DNA from: Halobacteriovorax sp. HLS
GTDB taxonomy: Bacteria > Bdellovibrionota > Bacteriovoracia > Bacteriovoracales > Bacteriovoracaceae
DNA: 64,000 bases
Reading direction: 5' to 3'
Assembly: GCF_004006665.1 (NCBI RefSeq)
Contig: NZ_QOCL01000001.1
Coordinates: forward strand, 248,001 to 312,000
The notes under the pieces are model-generated. The model saw only the letters and a program-made list of their open reading frames with translations. It was not told where the DNA came from and did not search any database. Both the position numbers and the translations under genes were made by a program. Of this stretch, positions 8,049 through 17,805 are shown one piece after another (position 1 is the first letter of the stretch; each line of letters opens with the position of its first letter).

Positions 8049-8882
8049 TTACCTATTCAAACTTTCTAAATGAAAATCTATATGCTCTTTAATGAAGCTT
8101 GAAATATAGAAATAGCTATGATCATAACCTTCCCGATATTTGATACTGACTTCTTGTCCAACACTCTTTGCTGCTTCTACTAAATTCTCAGTTAACAAAT
8201 GTTCACTTAGGAATTCATCATTAAGACCCTGATCGATTAGAATAGTGTCTTCTCTTTTGTTACCTGCTAAAAGTAATTCTGTTGCATCATAACTATTAGC
8301 TCCAAGCAATTCTTCACCTAGATACCCTTTAAAAGCCTTCATTCCCCAACTAGACATAAGAGGGTTTACCATTGGCGAGAAAGCGGAGACACTTTTAAAT
8401 AACTCTTTTTCCCTGATGCCTAAAACAAGTGCACCATGACCTCCCATAGAGTGACCCATAATAGAAATTTTCAGAGCGTTGAAGTTGTTCTTTAAAATCG
8501 CAACAATATCTTTGCAAATATAGTCATACATTTGATAATGATCTTTATACCCTTGCGTAGTAGCATTGAGATAAAACCCCGCCCCAGATCCAAAATCGTA
8601 AGAATCGTGTTCATCTTTTAAATTAAGACCACGAGGAGAAGTATCTGGGCATATAATCATTGTGCTAGAATCTTTAAGACAGCGCTGTGATCCAGCTTTA
8701 GTTATGAAGTTCTCCTCATTACAAGTAAGACCAGATAGCCAAATGATTGCACTATCAATCGTCTTAGATGCAGGAAGAAAGACCGAAAACCTCATCGTAG
8801 TTTTAGTCGACAGAGAATCATGCTCATAGTAAACAGTCTCTCCATCAAAAGTTTTATTCTTTTTAATGACTCTAATATCCAT
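8049..8882 (-). CDS. fghA: S-formylglutathione hydrolase
   Basis: A 277-residue esterase-D-type alpha/beta hydrolase that splits S-formylglutathione into formate and glutathione, the last step of glutathione-dependent formaldehyde oxidation. Family marks are WLSGLTCNEENFITKAG near residue 50, the PDTSPRGL block, the nucleophile Ser in GHSMGGHGAL and the C-terminal GYDHSYFYISSF with the catalytic His. Length is normal. The gene lies 9 nt after the dehydrogenase gene that makes its substrate, which supports the assignment. The start follows AGGAATAAT. Confidence 0.95.
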   Translation of the reverse strand: MDIRVIKKNKTFDGETVYYEHDSLSTKTTMRFSVFLPASKTIDSAIIWLSGLTCNEENFITKAGSQRCLKDSSTMIICPDTSPRGLNLKDEHDSYDFGSGAGFYLNATTQGYKDHYQMYDYICKDIVAILKNNFNALKISIMGHSMGGHGALVLGIREKELFKSVSAFSPMVNPLMSSWGMKAFKGYLGEELLGANSYDATELLLAGNKREDTILIDQGLNDEFLSEHLLTENLVEAAKSVGQEVSIKYREGYDHSYFYISSFIKEHIDFHLESLNR

Positions 8883-8891
8883 ATATTATTC

Positions 8892-10022
<1,131 letters not shown>

Positions 10023-10182
10023 CTATTTATTACAGTATGTTAGAACACGAAGTAACAATTGCAAATAATTTTGGCCTGCACAGAGTTGAATTCTAACAGC
10101 TGATTAAATAATATACACAATATTTATGTAACCTACTGTTTTAACAACACTTTATTGGCCTAAATCTTGCTTCTTAAGACAT

Positions 10183-11547
10183 ATGATTAGAACTCTTATC
10201 TTAATTTTATTTCTTAATTTATCGTCATGGTCAGCAGACCTCTATCTTTACGATGATACTGGATCTTTTAATGATGAGTTCTCAAAAAATATTCTCACGA
10301 AAGACTTAAAGGACGGAGAAAGAATCTTCTTAAAAGATCGCTCAGTTATTTACAAGGGCGTTCTTGGAAGCGGTAACACAACGCTTATTCTAAAAGTAAT
10401 TGATCCTGAATCTAATACGGAACTAGCACTAAGACTTCCTCACGGTAATGAAGAAAAGAACTTTCTCATTAGTGATGGGAAGCGATTCATTAATTACACT
10501 TACTCTGGTTTCAATGAACTACAGGAAATGAAACTACCTATACCTAAGATACATGAGTTTCAAAAAGACTCTTACTTACTAGTAGATCTTATCGAGCATG
10601 ACTTTACTCTAAGAACTTTCTTCGCTAGAAATGAGCATATAGATGAAGTTTTAAAAACCAAGGTGGTTAATGCTCTGGCCGAGTTTTCAAAGAAGTCTGC
10701 AATATACGAAACAATCGGAGACTTTCACTTAGAACAACTCGTTTACTCCATTGAAAAAGATAAATGGTTCCTACTAGACTGGGTATCGGGTCACCAGCTT
10801 GCAAGACTTCCATCATCACCAAATATATTCAAGTATCATCATATCGATGATAACCGTTTTCAATTGGATGAAAATGGAAAAACTATTTACACTCTTAATA
10901 CTGCTGGAAACTCTAAGAAAGTAGAAAGAGAAATTAGTGAATTCGAGCGAGATACATTAAATTTCATTAAAGAACAAATTGAAGAGCAAAGAGTTAAACA
11001 GGTCGCTATCGATGAAGCAAGGCTGGAATCACTAAAGCTTGAATTAAGTAAACTGACAAACAAAGAAGACATTTTAGAAGTTTATAAGAATAATAGCTCC
11101 AATCACCTTGCATCCTTTTATACTCTCTTACAAAAGGACTTTATCAACAATCATCTGTCTAAATTTCCGCAAGGCAAACTTACTTCAGAGGAATTGGATT
11201 CTCTATTAACGAATCTCGGGAAGTTCTCTCCTTATTACTTCTCTCAATTCACAGAGAAAATTCTAAGTAGTATAAATGATTTAAATGCCTTTATGATCTT
11301 GTACGACAAGATTAATGAAATAGGACTAGATGAAGAATTAGAAGACGATGTGGCCATAGCAATTTCTAAGAATATTGAAAGAATACTCTCAAATACTACG
11401 AATGATCCATCTGCGCTTAAAACAATTGAAGAGCTCAAAGGGAGTTTCGGAGTCATTAACTACCGAACGAGAGATTTACTATCCAATGCTCAAGAGTACT
11501 TACTCCCAAAAAATAGCTGCAATAATATAATTTCAAGCTTCTTCTAA
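10183..11547 (+). CDS. Exported kinase-fold-like protein with coiled C-terminal half
   Basis: A 454-residue protein with a signal peptide (residues 1-18, ending SSWSA). Residues about 50-205 look like a protein-kinase/APH-like fold: a glycine-loop-like strand GVLGSGNTTLILKV (59-72), a strand LALRLP where Arg84 occupies the usual Lys position, a hinge-like YLLVDLIEH (131-139), a catalytic-loop-like GDFHLEQ (179-185) resembling the GDLHxGN of APH/choline kinases, and LLDW (197-200) in the metal-binding Asp position. The usual Asn is Gln and the usual Lys is Arg, so it may be a pseudokinase or an unusual enzyme. The rest is helical and unrecognised. The YgjP-type gene follows after 10 nt. Confidence 0.55.
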   Translation: MIRTLILILFLNLSSWSADLYLYDDTGSFNDEFSKNILTKDLKDGERIFLKDRSVIYKGVLGSGNTTLILKVIDPESNTELALRLPHGNEEKNFLISDGKRFINYTYSGFNELQEMKLPIPKIHEFQKDSYLLVDLIEHDFTLRTFFARNEHIDEVLKTKVVNALAEFSKKSAIYETIGDFHLEQLVYSIEKDKWFLLDWVSGHQLARLPSSPNIFKYHHIDDNRFQLDENGKTIYTLNTAGNSKKVEREISEFERDTLNFIKEQIEEQRVKQVAIDEARLESLKLELSKLTNKEDILEVYKNNSSNHLASFYTLLQKDFINNHLSKFPQGKLTSEELDSLLTNLGKFSPYYFSQFTEKILSSINDLNAFMILYDKINEIGLDEELEDDVAIAISKNIERILSNTTNDPSALKTIEELKGSFGVINYRTRDLLSNAQEYLLPKNSCNNIISSFF

Positions 11548-11557
11548 ATGGAAAATT

Positions 11558-12073
11558 ATGAGCAATAGAGATTACTTTCAAGGATATCCAGATCACTTAA
11601 GAAAACAAGTGAATGAGTTGATAAATAGTGATCGACTCAGACCATATCTTTTAAAAAAGTATCCTAATTCTCACCAAATTAATACAGATAAACTACTCAA
11701 CACATACGCAAATTCTTTAAAACAAAAATATATGAAGAAGTCAGCGCAAATTGACAAAGTCGTATATGAAAAACAAAAGGATCTTGTTTTGAATGCTCTT
11801 GGAACTCATACTTTTGTGAGTAGAAATCATGGAGGAAGATTAAAGAGTAAACATGAAATTAGAATAGCGACAAGCTTAAAAGAGGCTCCACAAGAGATGC
11901 TAGAAATGCTTGTTGTCCACGAACTAGCTCATTTTAAAGAAAAAGATCACAACAAGGCCTTCTACAAACTCTGTGAATATATGCTCAGCGATTATCATCA
12001 AATTGAGTTTGATATGCGACTATATCTAGCACTACTAGATCAAGGAAAAAGACTATATTCTACGAAAGATTAA
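11558..12073 (+). CDS. YgjP-like zinc metalloprotease-domain protein
   Basis: A 171-residue protein. The C-terminal part carries a gluzincin-type motif HELAHFKEKDHNKAFYKLC, with the HExxH zinc ligands and a downstream His, as in the YgjP/DUF45 (WLM-like) family. It has no signal peptide. The family is widespread and largely uncharacterised, and a peptidase activity is only inferred from the motif. The gene follows the exported kinase-like gene after 10 nt and probably shares its transcript. Length is slightly below that of many YgjP proteins. Confidence 0.8.
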   Translation: MSNRDYFQGYPDHLRKQVNELINSDRLRPYLLKKYPNSHQINTDKLLNTYANSLKQKYMKKSAQIDKVVYEKQKDLVLNALGTHTFVSRNHGGRLKSKHEIRIATSLKEAPQEMLEMLVVHELAHFKEKDHNKAFYKLCEYMLSDYHQIEFDMRLYLALLDQGKRLYSTKD

Positions 12074-12147
12074 GTATTTATGTCCTAAATAAAATCAAAT
12101 TTACACTGTACTTAGACATTCCTGACTTTTTATCATATTTAATCACA

Positions 12148-12837
12148 ATGAAATCTTCTCTTATAGTATTTTTCACCTTCTTTCTCTTAACAACGCTTAC
12201 GCAAGCCTCCACTAGAGAAGGTATTAGACTGATGACTATGAAGAATCATCATGCTTTAGAATACGCGCAAGTTAAGAAGCTTTTATTTTCAATAGTGGAC
12301 AATATAAAGGGACAAGTCTGTAGCGCCTACACTCCTAGCCAATGCAAAGAGAGATACCAAAGAGATATTAATCAAGCTCTCGACAGTAAGTCTCATCAAA
12401 ACTTTAAACTAAATATCGAACACACCTGGCCTCAATCTAAAGGAGCAAAAGAGCTTCCTGCAAATAGTGATATGCACCACCTCTTTGTTACAAGTAAAGA
12501 GTCTAATAGCAAAAGAGCGAATCTTCCATTTTGTGATGCTGTATACGACTACTGGCAAATGGATGGAAGTATCCAAGGTTTTGATAACTTTTCACAGGAC
12601 TGCTTTGAAGCTCAAGACCTTCATAAAGGAAATGTGGCCAGAGCAATGTTCTACTTTTCTATTAGATACAACTATCCTATCGATTCTCATCAAGAAAGTG
12701 TCCTTAGAAGCTGGCATGAATTAGACCCTGTAGATCAAAGAGAGATTGAAAGAAATTTAATCATTCAAAAACTACAAGGAAACTTAAATCCATTTATAAC
12801 AGACCCGAACTTCGTTAATTTAATAAAAGACTTTTAA
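12148..12837 (+). CDS. Secreted endonuclease I family nuclease
   Basis: A 229-residue protein with a signal peptide (ends TTLTQAS). It has the EndA/NucM-type His-Me-finger core: the metal/catalytic block NIEHTWPQS, then DMHHLFVT, then NSKRANLPF. Such enzymes cut DNA and RNA non-specifically in the periplasm or outside the cell. In predators, secreted nucleases digest prey nucleic acid; that role here is inference from the suspected lineage. The mature protein contains several Cys that could form disulfides. It has its own 74-bp upstream gap. Confidence 0.9.
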   Translation: MKSSLIVFFTFFLLTTLTQASTREGIRLMTMKNHHALEYAQVKKLLFSIVDNIKGQVCSAYTPSQCKERYQRDINQALDSKSHQNFKLNIEHTWPQSKGAKELPANSDMHHLFVTSKESNSKRANLPFCDAVYDYWQMDGSIQGFDNFSQDCFEAQDLHKGNVARAMFYFSIRYNYPIDSHQESVLRSWHELDPVDQREIERNLIIQKLQGNLNPFITDPNFVNLIKDF

Positions 12838-13015
12838 ACTTAAGCTCTGATTAGAATTTTGAAAATTAATGAAACGAGATGGGCGATTATCGAACTGCGA
12901 TACTTGAGTTAACTTACTTATTCATCAATATTACTTTTAAATAAAGATCACTTAGTTATTTTCTAAAAAGAATATCCATTCCATATAGGTGTTGTAAGAA
13001 TTTTCTTGAATAAAA

Positions 13016-13037
13016 AAGACCTGTTTAAACAGGTCTT
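13016..13037 (-). terminator. Intrinsic terminator of the 113-residue secreted protein gene
   Basis: A perfect 22-nt palindrome (AAGACCTG...CAGGTCTT with a TTTAAA centre). Read on the minus strand it is followed by TTTTATTC, so it ends the gene at 13076-13417. It may also help to end the endonuclease transcript from the other side. Confidence 0.85.
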
Positions 13038-13075
13038 ACAGTATATAATTTATAAAGATAATTAGTATTTTATTT

Positions 13076-13417
13076 TTACTCACAAAGTTTTTTTGATGCA
13101 TCTTTAATGAGCTTCAATCCATCTCTTGTCTCAGAGATATCCACTCTTAAAGTATTTATACGGTCCTCTTTTCTTGTTATGTCAGTATCGATATCATTTT
13201 TTGATACACCACTTAGAGTATTTAAATCTGGGTTACTAATAAAACCTTCTTTGATTACACGTAGATGACTAAGTTCATTGCTTTGATACATTAGTGCAAA
13301 CTCTAAGCGTCCTAAATCTTTACTACTATTAGAAACAAGATCGATCGACTCTCCACAATTCATAGCAGTTGCAGAAAACGACCCAAGTAAAATGAACCCG
13401 GCAATTAGCTTTTTCAC
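13076..13417 (-). CDS. Small secreted protein, function unknown
   Basis: A 113-residue protein with a signal peptide (MKKLIAGFILLGSFSATAMNC). The mature chain is mostly helical with a likely coiled coil over the last 70 residues (RKEDRINTLRVDISETRDGLKLIK). One Cys sits near the mature N-terminus and one near the C-terminus, which suggests a disulfide linking the ends. No family is recognised. The gene stands alone with its own terminator. Confidence 0.65.
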   Translation of the reverse strand: MKKLIAGFILLGSFSATAMNCGESIDLVSNSSKDLGRLEFALMYQSNELSHLRVIKEGFISNPDLNTLSGVSKNDIDTDITRKEDRINTLRVDISETRDGLKLIKDASKKLCE

Positions 13418-13759
13418 GATTAAACTCCTTAAATATATTAATTTTTAAAACTATATATATTCACATTATGCCAGAGATAATGAACGGAGCGAGACATCTT
13501 GAAGTGATTACAAACCACTGTAAACAAATTATACATCTAGCTATAATTTTAGATAGATACAAGGGTGAAATTCATTGAAAGAACATGCTCGTGTTTATTT
13601 TCTAGATGCCCAAATCTTAAGGATAGCTCCTCCCCCCAGCTAAGGGACAAACTTAAAGGTTATTATCAAACTATGTATGTGACTTAAAGAAGCATTCTAA
13701 AGACAAGCAATTCGCCAAGAACTACTATGATAAGAGGAAATACAATTGTTAATTAGAGA
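13418..13759. other. 342-bp non-coding gap before the tRNA genes
   Basis: I see no convincing gene here. On the plus strand there are only short open stretches: 36 codons starting at the ATG near 13469, and about 31 codons ending KHSKDKQFAKNYYDKRKYNC near 13740. They could be remnants of a broken gene, but without a homologue this is unproven. No direct repeats or attachment-site copies of the nearby tRNA ends are visible. Confidence 0.4.
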
Positions 13760-13835
13760 TGGAGCGCGTGACAAGATTCGAACTTGCGACATCCACCATG
13801 GCAAGGTGGCACTCTACCAACTGAGTTACACGCGC
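13760..13835 (-). tRNA. tRNA-Gly (anticodon GCC)
   Basis: A 76-nt cloverleaf on the minus strand with encoded CCA end. The acceptor stem is GCGCGTG/CACGCGC, the T-arm contains GTTCGAATC, and the anticodon arm CCACC-TTGCCAT-GGTGG gives anticodon GCC, which reads GGC and GGU. Confidence 0.97.
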
Positions 13836-13847
13836 AGATTAAACCAA

Positions 13848-13880
13848 AAAAAGCCAGAATGGGTTAAATTCTGGCTTTTT
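13848..13880. terminator. Bidirectional terminator between the two tRNA genes
   Basis: A 13-bp perfect stem (AAAAAGCCAGAAT / ATTCTGGCTTTTT) with a 7-nt loop. The terminal A and T runs make it work in both directions. It lies 18 nt past the 3' end of tRNA-Phe and just before tRNA-Gly, so tRNA-Gly should have its own promoter or depend on read-through. Confidence 0.85.
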
Positions 13881-13897
13881 AAAATACTCTAAAAGAA

Positions 13898-13973
13898 TGG
13901 TGCCCCGACGCGGATTCGAACCACGGACACAAGGATTTTCAGTCCTTTGCTCTACCAACTGAGCTATCAGGGC
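13898..13973 (-). tRNA. tRNA-Phe (anticodon GAA)
   Basis: A 76-nt cloverleaf on the minus strand with encoded CCA. The acceptor stem GCCCTGA/TCGGGGC has one G-U pair, the D-arm is AGCTCAGTTGGTAGAGC, and the anticodon arm AAGGA-CTGAAAA-TCCTT gives GAA. Confidence 0.97.
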
Positions 13974-13995
13974 ATAATTCGTTTGAGTGAGATTA

Positions 13996-14024
13996 AAAAT
14001 AAAGGAATGGAGTGATTTCGTCAA
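13996..14024 (-). promoter_or_regulatory. Sigma-70-type promoter of tRNA-Phe
   Basis: On the minus strand TTGACG, a 17-nt spacer and TATTTT lie 23-51 nt upstream of the mature tRNA-Phe 5' end. The spacing and near-consensus boxes suit a housekeeping promoter. Confidence 0.7.
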
Positions 14025-14052
14025 ATTAAATCTTATTTTTTTTTAATAATTT

Positions 14053-14871
14053 ATGTATGTTTATAGGATGAGTATTAAAATTATAAAATCCAAATTATCT
14101 TATTTAGACCAGACTATTAATGCAATGGTCTTCATCCCCTCTGAAGATCGTCCACTAGCAAAGAGTATCGCAGTATTTACGCATGGCTATACTTCTCATA
14201 AAGCAAGTATTCTTAGTTGGTGTACAAGACTAGCAGAAGAAGGGGTTGCAAATATCGTTTTTGACTTACCTGGTCATTACCTTGGTAGCTACAACGAAGT
14301 CTCTAACTTCGAAATGTTTACTTCTGAAGCTCCTAAGTTATTTATTCAGGCGAAGGGCCATTTAGAAGAAGTTATTGGGGAACAAAGCCTCGAGCTACAA
14401 AAACACTTTACATCGATTCATATTAAAACAGTCCTTGGAGGTCACTCTCTAGGAGCATTACTATCTTTAATTGCCTTAGAAGGGGATTTCTTTAGCCCTG
14501 AACGTACTCAATCTGTCTGTGTAGGCCTTGGAATGCCTCCTGAAGGAGTTACTCATATCTTTGATACTCCTTTTTATAAATCGACTTTAAACGTTCGTAG
14601 ACAACTGGTCTCAAGTGCAATATCTCCAGAGAAGATCTTTCCTTGGATTAAAGAAAGAAAAGAGAAGTTAAAACTGAGTGGTCGCAGGATTCACTTCATC
14701 ACTGGTAGCGATGACGTAGTTGTTGGAAAAGAAGGAAGTGAAATTATGAGAGACTATCTCATAAAAGATAATGAAGTGACTGTCGATAGGCCAAATAAGA
14801 TACCTCATCATATGCCAGAACTTGCTGCTCCACATATAAAGAAATATCTTAAGGACCAAGGTCTTATATAG
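14053..14871 (+). CDS. Cytosolic alpha/beta hydrolase (esterase/lipase-like)
   Basis: A 272-residue alpha/beta hydrolase without a signal peptide. The oxyanion strand is AVFTHGYTSHKAS, the nucleophile elbow is GGHSLGALLS, a late Asp lies in TGSDDVVVG and the likely catalytic His is in KIPHHMPEL. The acid and His positions fit the triad. The substrate is unknown. The ATG at 14068 (MSIKII) is an alternative start; neither site has a strong Shine-Dalgarno. Its last 8 bp overlap the end of the convergent histidine kinase gene. Confidence 0.82.
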   Translation: MYVYRMSIKIIKSKLSYLDQTINAMVFIPSEDRPLAKSIAVFTHGYTSHKASILSWCTRLAEEGVANIVFDLPGHYLGSYNEVSNFEMFTSEAPKLFIQAKGHLEEVIGEQSLELQKHFTSIHIKTVLGGHSLGALLSLIALEGDFFSPERTQSVCVGLGMPPEGVTHIFDTPFYKSTLNVRRQLVSSAISPEKIFPWIKERKEKLKLSGRRIHFITGSDDVVVGKEGSEIMRDYLIKDNEVTVDRPNKIPHHMPELAAPHIKKYLKDQGLI

Positions 14872-16726
14872 TTACTAAAACATCCAATAACTCATCTAGG
14901 TTTATTGGCTTTAAGAGTACTTCTTCAATATTGTGATCACTCAAATTACTTTCTGATAGAATATTTTCTTCATGTCCAGTTAGTAGAATGATAGGAGCTT
15001 TTCCTCCATTAGCACTATACTCTTTCGCAAACTCAAGCCCTGACATCTCAGGCATTGATAAATCTGCCAAAACAACGTCAATCTCAAGTCCTGCGAGAAG
15101 GTCTTCGAGAGCTTTTTTCGGGGAAGTATACATTCTAACTTGAGCATCGTGCCGCTCAATGAAATCACGATGAAGGTTAGCAATATATTCTTCATCATCT
15201 AAGATAAGTACTCTCTTATCTTTAAGAGAGTTTTGACTTGTGCTTCTCGCATCTTCTAAAGCTGGTTGCGAAGAAGAGTCCTGTTTAAAGATTGGTAGTG
15301 TTAACACGAATGTGGCACCCTTGCCCTCTTCACTTATTAATTCAATTGTTCCATTCATTTGTTGAATAATTGATTGAATAATTGAAAGCCCCATACCTGT
15401 TCCCTTATTAACGGGCTTAGTAGAAAAGTATGGCTCATAGATCTTGGCCTGAAGTTCCTTTGAGATACCTGAACCATTATCTTCAATATAAATCTTAACC
15501 ATATTTGTTTGAGGATTGTCTTTAATTGAAATATTAATAATACCATTTTTCTTATCAATAGAATCTCGTGCATTGGTACAGAAGTTCATAATGATCTGTT
15601 GCATCTGCGTAACATCACCACAAATAGAAACATTTTTTTCAAAGTCGAAGTTAATTTTAATATTTGCAGGCAATGTGGATCTCATCATATCGAGAGCACC
15701 TTGAATAACCCCAACTAACTCAATCTCTTTATGCTCAACTTTCTTTTGATGTGTATACATTAGAATTTGCCTAATGAGCTTATCCCCTCTTTCTGCAAAC
15801 TCTACAATATTATTTAAGTACTTTTCTAATTTATCGTATTTCTTGCTTTCAAGATAATAAACACATTGTTCAGCTGATCCCATCATCAAATGAAGAATAT
15901 TGTTAAAGTCATGAGCAATCCCACCTGCAAGACGACCAAGCGCTTCCATTTTTTGAGATTGATTTAACCTATGGGTAAGGTCTTCATTCTCCCTTCTATC
16001 TTCTTCCATCTTCACAAGGTCTGAATAAAGATTTCTTCTCATTCGATTAACAGAATCAACAACAATATCTAGCTCATCTATATTTTCATTCTTCGGTCTA
16101 TTTAACTTTATGTCCTCTGTTTCGAGATTATCTAACTTAAAGTTTTTAAGTTTGGAAGAAAGTAAGTTCAAATGAGTCATCACGTGCATTCTTAAAATAT
16201 AAATCATTGCAAAGGCAACAATGAAAGTTTTGATAAAGTTCGCAATCAGAATAAAAATAGCAGTATCAAGAACATGGTTAATATATGGATCGAGATCGGT
16301 AACAACTCTTAGTGAACCTAACTTTCTTTGCTCTCCTTTATAAGAGTAAATAAGAGGCCAGGTTTTCTCTTTCTTTCTCGTAAACTCCTCTTCATTTCCA
16401 GAAACTAAGGCCTTTCCATCATAAATAAGTTCAACATAACTAAACTCTCCAGTCGAAGAGAGTGAATGGAGCTGCATATTCAAAGCTTTAATGTCTAGAT
16501 GCCATAAGTTATAAGATAATTCAGGAACAATTAAATTCGAGACACTATTCATTTCTTTTTCAACAGCAGAGACATTATTAGAATAGTCTCGATACAGCTG
16601 TATACCTGTACTCAAAATAGTAATTAAAGAACTCATAGCTATAATTTTAAAAATTATGGCCTTACTTAGTGACGAAAATGCACTTGTATTTTCTATAGAA
16701 GAAGTTCTATCTTCATGATCATTCAT
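14864..16726 (-). CDS. Hybrid sensor histidine kinase with C-terminal receiver domain
   Basis: A 620-residue inner-membrane signalling protein. A transmembrane helix near residues 27-47, a periplasmic sensor region and a second helix near 150-175 precede a HAMP-like linker and a coiled coil. The HisKA motif GGIAHDFNNILH holds the phospho-His. The ATPase domain shows MNFCTNARDS (N box), DNGSGIS (G1) and GTGMGLS (G2). The last 120 residues are a receiver with ILDDEE and DVVLADLSMPE, where the Asp is the phosphoacceptor. The signal and output partner are unknown; no separate response regulator gene is adjacent. The start follows AAGGAAAG. Confidence 0.92.
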   Translation of the reverse strand: MNDHEDRTSSIENTSAFSSLSKAIIFKIIAMSSLITILSTGIQLYRDYSNNVSAVEKEMNSVSNLIVPELSYNLWHLDIKALNMQLHSLSSTGEFSYVELIYDGKALVSGNEEEFTRKKEKTWPLIYSYKGEQRKLGSLRVVTDLDPYINHVLDTAIFILIANFIKTFIVAFAMIYILRMHVMTHLNLLSSKLKNFKLDNLETEDIKLNRPKNENIDELDIVVDSVNRMRRNLYSDLVKMEEDRRENEDLTHRLNQSQKMEALGRLAGGIAHDFNNILHLMMGSAEQCVYYLESKKYDKLEKYLNNIVEFAERGDKLIRQILMYTHQKKVEHKEIELVGVIQGALDMMRSTLPANIKINFDFEKNVSICGDVTQMQQIIMNFCTNARDSIDKKNGIINISIKDNPQTNMVKIYIEDNGSGISKELQAKIYEPYFSTKPVNKGTGMGLSIIQSIIQQMNGTIELISEEGKGATFVLTLPIFKQDSSSQPALEDARSTSQNSLKDKRVLILDDEEYIANLHRDFIERHDAQVRMYTSPKKALEDLLAGLEIDVVLADLSMPEMSGLEFAKEYSANGGKAPIILLTGHEENILSESNLSDHNIEEVLLKPINLDELLDVLVTI

Positions 16727-16782
16727 ATACTTTCCTTAATTTATAACTACTCTATTATACTTAAAAAATGGAAAATATTTAG

Positions 16783-17805
16783 TTAAGAATTGTTTTTTTT
16801 ATTGGAGTAAAAAAGTAAGTTTTTGAGCATTCCGACTCTCCCTGTTCTTTGAAGAGGTGTTGCAAAAAATATTTTCTGATACTTTCGATTTGATAATAGC
16901 TTTAAGTCCTCAATTATATCTGGCAGTGGTCTAGTTAAGAAATATTTCTTAATAAAAGACTTCTCAGGAGATTCATCAGAGGTCTTATTATATTTACCAA
17001 CTCTCTTTAGTCTTGTATTCCAGGGACAAACATCTTGGCAAATATCACAACCAAATATTTCCCCTCTACTTCTTTCCATTCCTTTCGGAGCTATAGCGTT
17101 ATCCTTGAATTCTTCAATTGTATATGTACTAATACATTTAGAAGAAGTGATTGTACGTGTGGCAATGTCAATAGCATCAGTTGGACACGCATCAGCACAC
17201 CTTGTGCATTGACCACAATGGTCAGTTTCTCCGACTACTTCTTGGCCCTCAACGTCTCTATTAAGTAAAAGAGACCCAATCAGAAAGAAACTCCCCTCCT
17301 TTTTAGAAATAAACATACTATTTTTTCCAAACCATCCAAGGCCTGCTCTATAGGCAAGATCTCTTTCTAAAACGGGCTGAATGTCGAGAGATAATTTGTA
17401 CTCAAGGCCAGGGTAGCTAGCTTGCAATAGGCAGCCAATTTCTTCAAGGTCTTCTTTTAACTTATGATGATAGTCAACTCCGTCATACCCAAAGACATAT
17501 CCGCCAATTCTCAATCCGTTACTTTCGGCCGATTCATAGAATTTATCCAATTCAAATTTATCTTGAGCATATGAAAATTGAAAAACAAGCGCAGATTGGA
17601 ACTCAGGAAAAATAGAGAGTAAACTTTTTCGTTTATCTTTTCTTTCTCCTTCAAGATACTTTAAATTACCATGATGGCCCTTTTGAACCCAATCATCATA
17701 CTTATCAAAGGATATTGGACTTGGATTTCTAGTTAGTCCCCAGTCTACAATATTCATCCTATCTAAAATTGATGAAGTTAATATTTTATCAAGGTCTATT
17801 TTCAT
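16783..17805 (-). CDS. queG: Epoxyqueuosine reductase QueG
   Basis: A 340-residue cobalamin- and iron-sulfur-dependent enzyme that reduces epoxyqueuosine to queuosine in tRNA. Marks are ERDLAYRAGLGWFGKNSM (substrate/cobalamin region) and two [4Fe-4S] cysteine clusters: CGQCTRCADACPTDAI and FGCDICQDVCPWN. Length is slightly short of the usual 350-380 because the C-terminal repeat region is small. The ATG overlaps the stop codon of the pyruvate kinase gene (TAATG), so translation is coupled. queC, from an earlier step of the same pathway, is in this window near 38 kb. Confidence 0.94.
   Translation of the reverse strand: MKIDLDKILTSSILDRMNIVDWGLTRNPSPISFDKYDDWVQKGHHGNLKYLEGERKDKRKSLLSIFPEFQSALVFQFSYAQDKFELDKFYESAESNGLRIGGYVFGYDGVDYHHKLKEDLEEIGCLLQASYPGLEYKLSLDIQPVLERDLAYRAGLGWFGKNSMFISKKEGSFFLIGSLLLNRDVEGQEVVGETDHCGQCTRCADACPTDAIDIATRTITSSKCISTYTIEEFKDNAIAPKGMERSRGEIFGCDICQDVCPWNTRLKRVGKYNKTSDESPEKSFIKKYFLTRPLPDIIEDLKLLSNRKYQKIFFATPLQRTGRVGMLKNLLFYSNKKNNS

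Noticed and set aside
13839-14024. 61-codon open frame on the minus strand reading ALIAQLVEQRTENPC
   Set aside because: It is the well-known false translation of a tRNA gene (here tRNA-Phe) and its terminator.
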